This document shows, in pieces, positions 10,300-20,849 of a stretch of 64,000 nucleotides of DNA. Under the pieces are notes generated by a model. The model made no database searches. It was not told the DNA's origin and was given only the letters and a program-made list of their open reading frames with translations. The position numbers were made by a program, and so were the translations under genes. How positions within the stretch are numbered: the stretch's first letter is position 1; each line of letters opens with the position of its first letter. This stretch comes from Fomitopsis serialis (Eukaryota; Basidiomycota; Agaricomycetes; Polyporales; Fomitopsidaceae): contig NW_025954984.1 in the NCBI RefSeq assembly GCF_022376445.1, positions 310,001 to 374,000 on the forward strand, written 5' to 3'.

Positions 10300-11190
10300 C
10301 GCGTTTTGTCGCGCGGTAAGAAATCCTCCATGTCAAAGCAGTGTCAAGGTAAATGATTACGGTTGGCATACATCCTGCGCATATTCATACCAAACAGTAC
10401 AGGATTAAAGCAATGGGTAGCTGCATACTGTGCCACCCATGTATAAAGAGTACAGGGCGGACACTCATACGCGTGATCGCGTCATGTCGCGTCGCCCTGC
10501 ACAAGTTGAGGCTGTGCCGCATAAAGACATGGTACATTAGGACGCGCTGGGCCGCGTCGACGACGTCCCGAAGGTCCGAGCCAGGAGTATCTGCAGGTCA
10601 AAGGTTAGCCTGAGCTATGACGTTGCATATAAGGCACAACGTACAGCATATACCCCTGGTGACCGTCCCCGGCTGTGTCTAGGTACACCATATTTACAAA
10701 TAACAATAATGCCGAGCATCCGAAGCGATGACAACATATGCACATGTACACAGCAAAAAGAGAAGAAAGTTCGCGATGCTAGGTAATACAGAGTCCTGGA
10801 AGATATACAGAAGATCGATGGTTCGCAAAACTATGAGACAGGGTATAAATATAGACAGAGAAGTGGGTCGTCGCTAATAGTGTGAGACGTGTGAGACGTT
10901 GGGAAATGGGCATGTAGAGATGCAGCCGAAACAGTCATTGACGCGGTGGCGTGTGTAGGGTAGTAGTCCGCGAGATACCTGGATATTACGATAGTGTAGA
11001 GGTTGTGTAGAGGCGTCACATGCGTGAAGGTCGTGAGGGTCGTAGGTGGAGAACAAGACGTGGCCTTCAAGGGTCATACTGGCAGGCGCTGCAACACCGC
11101 GTACATGTCAGCAGGCACAGCAGGTGCCCCAGGGCCTCTGTGAATCGTTGATATCAGCATCGTGCGGAGATGCAACGCGGAACACCGACT
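10300..11190. other. Intergenic region, possible 3' exon
   Basis: No clear gene. A segment at about 11,070-11,133 on the minus strand, after an acceptor ending cacag, could be a last exon of the zinc-finger gene, but the phase is ambiguous. The remainder is noncoding as far as I can see. Confidence 0.35.
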
Positions 11191-11193
11191 CAC

Positions 11194-12102
11194 TCTTGAT
11201 ACGCTTGAATGAAAACCGTGGGTGATAACTGGAGAGGTCAACTTCGAAGACGGGATTCGACCTGGGCAGGTTGCGCGCTGTTGCAGGCCAACCGTAGGAA
11301 TGTATGTGTCGGCTGATTATAGGTAAGTCACGCGTCTAGCAGCTCACAGGACGGAAGCATGCCTCTTATAGTCATGAAGCTGCAGATGCCATGCCAGATC
11401 CAGGAGTGTCGGGTACGCCTCTCTACAGCGGGGGCGCGGACACCGTATGAAGTTATGGCCATCATACCAGGCTGCCATCATCTGCGGATATGCTTCTTGC
11501 ATCTGTTGTGGCAGACAATCAGCCAGCATGTTTTCGCTATGGGCAGTTGAACATACATATCGCTCCTCCACGCGCGGCACGAACGGCGCGCCACCAGCTC
11601 TGGGGTCCGGAAAGCTCCCGATGCTTGTTGCTACCGTCGTTGACGGCGGGTGCACGAACAAGCTGTCTCCAGGGCCCATGGACAGGCCCGCAGTCGACGA
11701 CACCGGCGTTGGAGGCAACGGTTTCTGGGTGCGATAACGCGCCGCGATTACCTGTGCCTCCGTCGGACGACGCATATGCGCAGGCCTCCGCGTGGACCGC
11801 GAGGGATGCGGTGCGGTTGCGAACTTCGGCGGGCTCCAGCGGCTCGCTATCGACCCATAGTGAGGTTGCTGGCGCTGCTGAGGCCTATGCCCCGTCTCCT
11901 GCGCGTACGCGACGTTCGGGGTTCCGAAGTACACACCGGCACGCCGATGGAGAGGGCGCGGACTGCTGGGCCGCGGACGAGTTCCCGTCGCAAGCGGGCC
12001 GCTCTGTGTGCGGGTTCGTACATGGCGCGAGGGTTGTTGAACGGAGGCTAGGTTGATCGCATTCGGCGGGGCGGTCTGGTACACTGAAGCGCGTCGTCGC
12101 AT
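11194..12102 (-). CDS. Single C2H2 zinc-finger, Pro/Arg-rich protein
   Basis: Main exon 12102-11346, about 250 residues. The first 190 are basic and rich in Pro, Arg and Ser, and look disordered. Near the C-terminus CPRPRCREAYPTLLDLAWH followed by LQLH gives C-x4-C-x12-H-x3-H, a C2H2-type finger with a four-residue first spacer. The open frame stops at CTG TGA, but that TGA lies in a good donor (ct|gtgagc). Splicing to an acceptor at 11,262 (tgcccag) adds LSNPVFEVDLSSYHPRF and FSFKRIK (exon 11194-11261), which ends in another donor (gtgagt), so the protein probably has a longer C-terminus. One finger is rarely enough for specific DNA binding, so a regulatory or protein-binding role is equally likely. 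I recognise no named homologue. Confidence 0.55.
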
Positions 12103-12179
12103 CGTCGCATGAGCATGGGGGCGTGTATCGCACGAAGAAAGAAGAGCCTGGGGCTAGATGAGAGAAAGCAGCGAACAAT

Positions 12180-13100
12180 AGTGAACTTTGAAGGATTATA
12201 AGGGCATTACAGGGTGGGGGCAGCGCGTCGAGCTCGGGCGAGGGGCTTCAGCGAGTGTCGCGGCGGGGACAAAGCGAGCGTTGTTCGGTATATAACTCTG
12301 GGCCACCGGGCCCTGACGTCGAGAGATTAGGCTTTAGCAGACAAGACCGGGCGGCTCGATCATGGGTGGCGGCAGAGACTAGCGCATCAAGTAAGTAGCG
12401 TGGTCCGTTTCAGCCTCTCATTTGACCCTTTTTGGGGTGACTCAGGGCGATTTGCCATAGGGGCCCTTGCGTCCAAGTCGGGTGTGTCCGTATGTCAACA
12501 GTTATGACACTCTGTGCGTAGCAGCTCACCAGATTTGTCTTGTGTGGCCATAGGAGGTGGGTGCAACCAGGTTATTGCGATGGTCCAAGTTGCTCAATGT
12601 ACGCCGGAGGGTACCTGGGCCAGAACTACGCTGCCAACGGTTAGCCACATGATAATAATGTGATGATAAATAATACCGCGAAACTGCGAACCGCAGACTT
12701 CATACTTGACCTACATACTCGTTCACCTTCATGATGTAGAATCCAGCCCGAATAGTCTGTACTTCAGAGACGGACGTGGATCAACAGCGCTTACGTGGAC
12801 CACATACTTCGAACGCTACCATATCGGGACAGATCGGAACACCAACATCAGAAGACGCTCGCCGGCGCCTTTTATGGCCTGCAAGTGGTCTGCAACTCGA
12901 GCCCGACCAGTGGCTTGCAGTCAACTCAAGTACTGTATTGCAGGCACTGCATGCCTGAGAACGCGTACGTGAGCGTGCAAGAATTAATTGCAACTTCGAC
13001 CACTTCCCTCCGCCGGTTTTTGTCGCTTTCTGGACCTAAGTACCATGTGAAGGTAACGTTTCTCGAAGCCCTGTGTGTATGAGTCTATCGTATGGGCCAC
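12180..13100. other. Intergenic region, no recognised gene
   Basis: About 0.9 kb between the zinc-finger gene and the 3' end of the ABC transporter, both on the minus strand. It holds the likely promoter of the zinc-finger gene. No coding frame with recognisable features was found. Confidence 0.4.
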
Positions 13101-16100
13101 TCAGGCGTTGGGCGTATCAGCTTGTGACATTGAGCTCTGTGTCGCTTGCCGTCGTGTCGCCGTTGGTTCAGTCTTACTGCTCAAAGCGCAAGGATGAGTA
13201 CTATATGGCATACCGTCTAATTCGACACAATGGAAATCCAGAGTCCTATCACGACCTTTTGATATCTGTTGGGGTCCGTCATCATGCCGTCTATTGGCTA
13301 TATTCACTGTGTCTTGCAGCTCCTGCCAGTCGGCACTTGCTCGACACATCTCCCGGAAGAGTCCGTCACGTTTTGAAATGAGTAGCCGCGGTGTGTCGAA
13401 TTCCTGTATTTCTCCTCCGCCCAGGACCATGATGCGGTCGTAATCGAGCACTGTTTTCAACCGATGTGCAATGGTAATGACTATTGCATCGGCGAAGACT
13501 TCACGGATAGTGCGTTGTATCTAGTGGTGAGTTTATCAGAAGGGGCAGCAACGGAAATAACACCGTGGATACCAACCTGGTCATCCAGGTGCGAGTCTAT
13601 CTGTGACGTTGCCTCGTCCATAATAACAACGTTGCTGCGCCGGAGTACGGCACGGGCCATTGCTACGAGCTGACGTTCGCCCGCGCTCAGCGAACCCGTC
13701 TGACTGATTGGCAAGTCGAGGGTGATATCATGGTCCTGGCCATCCGTGCCCGGCCTTTGAGACGAATGGCTGAGGGCGGACACCAGATGGCACCGCTCGA
13801 GCACATCAAGACATTCTTCGTCTGTGTGTTCATCGAACGGATCTATGTTGCTTCTGAGCGTGCCGGAGAAGAGAGAAACATCCTGGGAGACGATGGTCTG
13901 CATATAGGTCAATTCGAGGATACGTCATACTAGTCAGCCTGCGATGATAGACGTACAACGCGAGTGCGCAAGTCATCGAGCCCAATCTTGGTTATGTCTA
14001 TGCCGTCGATTCTGCATACGATGAGATCAGCTGTGAGTCAGCGCTGGAACACTGTACATTTACATGATCTGTCCTTCACTGGGTTCGACCATCCGCAATA
14101 AGGACAATGCCAACGTTGATTTGCCTACAGGGGGTGAGCCCGGTAAAGGAGAGAAAGCAGACGAGACACACCTGACCTGTTCTACCAACCTATGAAATAT
14201 GCTGAACGACTGGTGTGTATATAAGTTTGGAAGTGGACGTACCACTCCTATCTTCTCCCGCGGTCTAATTGTGAACGACAAGTTATGTAGCACGGCCGGT
14301 AGCTCTGGCGCATATTTGACAACCAAGTTTTCGACAACCAATTGCCCATTGTTTGAAGGCCAGTAAGCAGGAGGCCTGCTGCTTGCGACGATCGCAGGAG
14401 CCTCTTGCGGTACATCAAGATATTCTCCAATTCGTTCCACAGAGTTGAAGTCGAGCTCGAGTTGTGCCAAGACCCTTGTCCATTTGAGTGCCTTGTCGTG
14501 GAGTGTCTGTGTCAAACCTCGCTTACCTGACGAGCACTCTGGAGGCCTGAGCGAAGACGCCGGCTTGTACGATCACGAGCGCAGCGAAGCCCGAAGAGAC
14601 CGAGCCCATAAGAGCAAATACTGTCGTGAGGAACACCACCACGGATCCAAGCCTACACAGCAACCATGAGCAGCACTTCAACCGTATCTGATTCGCGAAC
14701 TGACAGTCATATCGCCATTGCAGCCACCCAGAGACCAACCACTGATGCGATATAAGAGATATATTAGAGAACCCCCAACTTCGCAGTGTTCATGTCACCT
14801 ACGTAGACATGGTCGAAGCATTGGAACCGATCGACTCGACTGTAGAACCGTGTCTGATATCTCTCCTCCATGCCGAAGGCGCGGACGTGAGGCAGTCCGC
14901 GCAACAGCTCGTCGAACCCCGCAAAGGCTGGCGACAGCGAGATGGACTCCAGTCGTCGTAAATCGCGGGAAGCCTGAACGAAGCGGGGAGCCAGTCGAAT
15001 GTAAAGCCACGCGATGAACAGGGCGAAGGGGGTGAAGGTCGGAACAATCCAGAGGATCACAACGAGCGAGGCCAAGAAGTTGAAGCATCCAGAGAGTGCA
15101 GAGCGGGCAGAACTTTGCAGCGTGTTGTCGACGGTGTTGATGTCGGCTGTGAACCGGTTTAAAATCCGTCCTATGGGGGTGACGTCGAAGAAGCGCGAAG
15201 GTGCGCCAGTCAACCTAAGCAGCATGCCAAGGAAGAGTGACCGGGAGGCCTGCAGACTTGAATAGTACCCTAGAGAGATTATAGAGATGACGGATATCGC
15301 GCCAGAGAAAGATATGCAAAGGAAGATCAGTAGCCAAGGCCTGACGTCCACATCTGGCGGTGGCAGTTTCTCCCATATTGTTGGTGCCTGCAAGAACGCC
15401 TCACTATGGACGACCCTACATTCTCATATGCTTCGCCCCAACGGGCTATGAACAGCTGAAACAACTCCGTTCAGTTCAGTTGTTCGTGACTACGCTGCTT
15501 AACTTACCTGGTTTGCGATGGTGATCAGACGAACAAGCACCATGAAGATCATCGTGAAAGCCCAGCAGAACAGGCCTGCAGCACGGATATAGGTCCAGTA
15601 GGTTCGCGAAGACACACGGCCTTCAGCACGAGCCTCTGCCTCTACCAGCTTCCCGCTAGCTTTTCTGGCGTCTTCGTCCGTAGCTTTCGGCTGGTCCACC
15701 GGGTCGGCTTCGTTCTCTAGGGTAGCTGATGACGATTCAGACGATTCCTGTTCCTCAGTGATGTCCTCGGCTGCCACGATCTGTGAAAGCTGGCCTTGAT
15801 GCCGTAGCATTTGTGTTGAACCTTGATGAATGACGGATCCATTGGAGAGTTCGACGAGGTAAGATGCCTTCGGCAGACATAGGCTTATATGGTGAGTCAC
15901 GAGAATGATCGTCCGACTACGAGCGAGACTTCCAGTCAGTGCGTGCGTTACCAGATGTTGAGCAGTATGCATATCGACCGCGGCCAACCTATTGATGACT
16001 TGTCAGTATTCGCGATCGCACTACTCGGAGATTCACCCACGGATCATCGAGCAGGAGGCACTGTGGAGCTGTGAGCGCTTCCGAACACGAACACATTGTA

Positions 16101-19100
16101 TAACACACTTACAGTGGCTTGCGAGTACAAAGCGCGAGCAAGAGCTATCCTGGCGCGTTGGCCACCCGAAAGAGTGATGCCTTTCTCTCCAATCTCTGGG
16201 GAGGAGATCAGCACTTGGCCACGTGCATGTAGCAGAGACCACCTGTCATGTCGCCAGCTTCGAAAATTCCAGATCCCGGTTCAACGCACATGCTTCGATG
16301 ACAGTCCGGTAGCGTTTTTCGTCGTACCCATATGCGGCACCGAAGATGATGTTGTCTCGGATAGTAGCATGCTCGAGCCCTGCTTATAATTAGATGCACT
16401 TTAACTTCGGACTTCGACTGAACAAGCTCACAGGGGTTTTGAGCGCAGTAGGCCACCTGATGTCCAGCCTTGTTAAGGATCACCTTTCCGGAAATGCAGT
16501 GCATCTCTGAAGAACCACATTGAGCACATGTCACCCAGCACAAGACACTTGAAGCGTACCTCCTAGCAAGGCCGCAAGCAGCGCGCTCTTTCCTGATCCT
16601 GTCGCGCCACTGACCAACGTCAACCTATCTTTAGGAAACTCGACGTTCAGTGGTCCCAGTCGGAATCTTGACTGAACGTCCCGCGGAGCAACGTCCCACT
16701 CAAACACCGCATCCTCGAAACCAACCTCATCCGGAAGAGACGCCGCGGGATTCGCAGCCATCTTCAGGGTTGACGCCCACTCGGGAACCTCTGCCTCCGC
16801 GAGGAACTTCTCAATGCGCTGCATGCTAACGTACGCTACAGGGGAAAGTTCAATGCTGGGGTGGAACTGCAAAGTGGACGACTCACCATGCAGCAAGGCG
16901 AAAAACTGTTCCGGCAGCAGCGTCATCGGCTCTTGTATGTACGAGAACAGCGCGATGGAGGTGAACGCCTTCGCGACGGTGAGCCTCTCGCCGGCTATGA
17001 GCGTGTAGCACAGGAATGAGGCGACGGCCGTCGCAGATGGGATCCAGGTCCAGATGAAGGTGATGAAGACTGAGACGATGTTGTCTTTGACGCGCCATTT
17101 GAGCTCGGTCTCTCGCGCTTCGCGGACACGAGCAGACCAGCGATGTTCTGTGAGTTTGTTTCGTAAGCAGAACAATCTTCACACTTGCAAGGGGAAATAC
17201 TGCCACACCCCAGCCATAGTATTTCAGAAATCGGATGTTCTGGAAGAGTTCGTTTACGAGGTTCATGCGGCTGTCGCGGGCTGTCCAGGATTGACGCGTG
17301 ACCTATACAGACGTTGAAAATCACGTCTACTCTGCTCGAATGACACTTACGTAGACGTTGTATTTGGCAAGAGGATAGTTCAGGACGTAAGCGACTACGA
17401 CCACGACGACCGCAGCTAGCGAGCTCCATCCCAAGATCCTGAACAAGGCGGTAAGTATGTCGTCAGCATCGAGTACGGTTTATGCTTAAGAATTGACGCG
17501 CCGGTAAAGAAAGATGAGGGCAATAGTCAACCGTATAGGGGCCAAGAAGAATCCCGAGAACTGCCAGAAACGATTCGCCACCGCATACGCATCACCTCTG
17601 TTCGACATCAGCGAGGAAACCGTCAGACCTCGGCGAGACGACCGTACTGCATCAAGTTGACGATCCTCCCGAGATCGGCATTGTCATCTTCCTTGTCGTT
17701 ATGGCTAGTCTTTCCGCCTACATCCCGTCTTCTCAAAGCTCTGTCAACCCGACCGTCAGCAACGGGGGATGGATGCCTCCGCGACGGAGACGCACTTGTA
17801 GTGGAGAGCGCAGAACAACTGCCCTCGCGTCCGTTCATAGCAGCGACGCGTGTACCAATTCTGGTACAAGTCGACCTGAGCGAAAGAGAGGTTCGCTAGG
17901 AAGGTCATGATGGCCCAGAAGTACGCTCGCTGCGTCGACGCGGGGGACGGGTTCGCGAGAGCTGAGAGGATCTCCTGTAATGCGTAGGGAGGGACGAAGC
18001 CTGGTTGCAATTGTCATCATTGGTTTTCGAGTGAGAGCCTGCATCTCGTTTGGGACATACCAAAGACAGCGCTCCATAGTTCTAGTAGAAGGTCCAGCGA
18101 CAGGTCTAGTGAGTTGGAGGCAAGCAGGAACCACAGCAGGGAATGGGTTGGATGCCTTCAGCGGCGATCAGCAACATTGGTTGTCAAACGACAGACCGCT
18201 CCTTACTCTTCCTGATACCTCAGGTATTTCTTGAACAAGTTCTTGTGCTTGAAATAGGGCGACAAGCTCCAGACATCCGCCTCATCGAGGGTCCGGGCTG
18301 TGGCGACCTTGAATAACGGCTCGACGAACGAAAAGGTTGACCACGACCACAGAGTCACGCTATCCTCTGGCATGGTCGCTGCGCTTGTCGGGACCTAGGA
18401 AAATGCGCACGTTCACAACGTACATCCAGGCGCAGACAGACAAGCCTATATGCTTACATCCGCATGTTTCGCGACATTCTGTGCTGGGAGGACTGATCGG
18501 AGGGGTAGCGACCCTGCCACCCAGGCCAACGCGGTCGGCCATGCCAATTGCAACAATACAAGCGTGGTGAGGGCTGCGTTGCGCTCGTCGGCGATGAACC
18601 TCTGAAGCAGGTCGACCAGAGCGATGGTCGCATGAACAAGGTAGAGCACGATCAGGAGGTACGGCGGAGTGACGGGCGGCTTGAACAGCACTCTCAGCAC
18701 GATATATAGCTGCTCGAGAACGTGAATATATGCGAATTAGATGTCGCAGACGGGGCATACCCAGGTCGTCGCCGCCACAGCTGCCTGCACAGACAAGCCC
18801 TTGTCCTCCACCACCGCGCCATAAACGAGCACGCAAATCCACACCGCACTCTCGAGCGCGGATCCCAGCACGAGGACTCTGGCCTTCCATGCCTCCGGAG
18901 CATCAACACGGTGTGGTTCCTCCTCCAGGTCCTCGAGGGTCAGGAAGTCCCTGAACGGCGACGCGAGCCTCCGGAAGACTGTCCGGATACTCTTGTGGAA
19001 CCTGATTGACGACAGCAGATCATAGAGCAGCAGCAGCAAGCCTGCACAGCCTGGTAGGAGCGCGTTCACGAAGAGCTCCTGCTGCGAAGGAGACAACCAT

Positions 19101-19195
19101 GGCTGAGCCGCGTTCAAGATCGTCGGGTGTGCCACCCATCCGAACGGCGACCGTGAGGCAGAGTCGTTTTGCAGTACGGCCTGAAACGAGCTCAT
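13101..19195 (-). CDS. ABCC/MRP-type multidrug ABC transporter
   Basis: A full-length ABC exporter with about 20 exons. Start at 19195 ([10 protein letters not shown]). Order: an N-terminal membrane region with several hydrophobic segments (TMD0-like); TMD1 ([29 protein letters not shown] across a splice); NBD1 with Walker [10 protein letters not shown] (about 16,580-16,608), [14 protein letters not shown], signature [14 protein letters not shown] (about 16,140-16,180) and Walker B LLLDDPLAAVD (split by an intron near 16,010-16,055); an acidic linker; TMD2 ([13 protein letters not shown]); NBD2 with signature [14 protein letters not shown] and Walker [13 protein letters not shown] (about 13,600-13,700). 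These ATPases export conjugates and drugs across the plasma or vacuolar membrane. Nearly all splices join in phase. Exceptions: the NBD2 Walker A micro-exon (14,172-14,189) lacks one base, and near 15,440 one base is missing between YEN and SEAFLQAP. One intron (17,439-17,501) has a GC donor. The C-terminal end is uncertain beyond about 13,300. Confidence 0.9.
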
Positions 19196-20590
19196 CGCGG
19201 CAGAGTCTGAGTAGCGTCCGAATGGTCCTACACCAACGAAGGCGTCGGGCTTCAAGTAGCAAACATGGAAAGATTTTGAGAGACTTGGGCGCGCAGACTT
19301 CTCCGGAGACTCCGCCGGAGAGATCGCTGCTTTTCTCAGCTCTGCCGGATCACACATGTTCTGCTGAAGACTTTTACGTTGCTGCACTCGATTTCTTCTC
19401 ACACATTCATGTATGCACGTCGTACTGCTGAAAATCTTCAGCTTTATCAAGCGCTTTGCTTTCTGCCGTACGGTCTGATGCACATCGAAGATAGAACATG
19501 GTGACAATACGCAGTGCACCCTACAACGATGACGATATCAGGGTCTCTTTGTGACGTCAAGATAGATTGTACCGGCGAGTAAGTAGGAAAGGCAGACATA
19601 CAATGGATTGGCTGATCTCTGCACGTTGTCGATCGTCGGCCTGACGCCGTATTGCATGCGGCACAGATGTGTCGACCATTACTCGGGTAGATCGTACAAA
19701 CCGCATAGTGAATGTAAGGACGAACTTTGGAAAGTTTCCGTTCAGAGTGTACCGGGTATGTACTTGACGTCAGGAGGGAGAGTCTTGTCACTAGCTGTGA
19801 AAGAGAGCTTCCAGGGCTTGTGGGCAGAAGGCACGCTGGCCAGAAACGGCTAGTGCAGAGACTGTGCTTGTGTCGCACAGAAACACGGAGGTCTTGATCG
19901 CCGAGCGACGGGAGAACTTCATACAGTACTAGGATCCGACATGACAGCGCCAGGGAAGGCAGGGCCAGGGGGACGCAGTGGTTACACACCGATGTTGTCG
20001 AGCTGCCAGACGAGACACGCCCACCGCGCCCGACGGTCGGCACGAGAATTCGCAATCCTGAGTTGCGCACCCGACGTCGTGCGCGGATTCTTCTCGAAAG
20101 CGTAGGTATGGCGCCCCAGCTGCTTGCCCTGCAGGAACTTTAGCGTTAGTACAGCGGATCATAAATGCGCACCCATTGGCTGAGACAGGGCGAATTATCA
20201 TGGTCCGGCGTCCGTGGTACCTCCAAGCATCGTGCCATGGGGTAGACATCGGCGAGAGGACAACTTGGGAATAGAGCTGCCCACTACTTGAGGAAGTTGT
20301 GCGCAACAGTATCCGGCTTGACATATGGAATTGCTGTCGGGCCAGAGTATGCCCAGAAGCGACTTGCGGGGAGTGGACACGGACAGTGAGAATATTTGAA
20401 AGGGTTATTACCGCGGACGATGTAGGCGCTGTCGGGCGGCACCTGCTGATCGCCTACCCCCGCAAGGAGTATATAGAGACCCTCCGCCCGAGCGAGCGAG
20501 ATAGCGCGACACTCCCAGACACAGCCAGCATACCGTCCCAGTTCTCCGTGCGAGGTGGTGGTCAAGGACAAAGAGTCACGCATAGCGCTC
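19196..20590. other. Divergent intergenic region (ABC transporter / trehalase)
   Basis: About 1.4 kb between the ABC transporter start and the trehalase leader. Open frames on either strand lack family features. It should hold both promoters; a TATA-like tatatagag sits near 20,471. I found no convincing gene. Confidence 0.45.
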
Positions 20591-20849
20591 GCCGCTCGCT
20601 TGCCGGCCCACGCTCCGACCCTCGACCTCATAGTCGTCCTTGCTTCACTCCACCATCATCTTCCACCCTTTACCTCATAACAGTCTCCTCGCCCATTCCG
20701 CGTCGGAGTCATATACTTCCTCAATTTCGACTGCTAGTCTTTGTCGTTGTCGGAGCACTCTCAGAACATCATCTTTCGCTCGTGTTCGACTCTATCGTCG
20801 CTACTCTGTTCTCGCACTGCTGTAACCACCTCGCCTCATTCTCTATACT
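20590..20849 (+). promoter_or_regulatory. CT-rich leader of the trehalase gene
   Basis: The 260 bp before the trehalase ATG are markedly pyrimidine-rich on the plus strand (many ctc, ttc and cct runs). This is typical of the core promoter or 5' leader of well-expressed filamentous-fungal genes. No classic stress element (CCCCT/AGGGG) was noticed immediately upstream. Confidence 0.4.
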
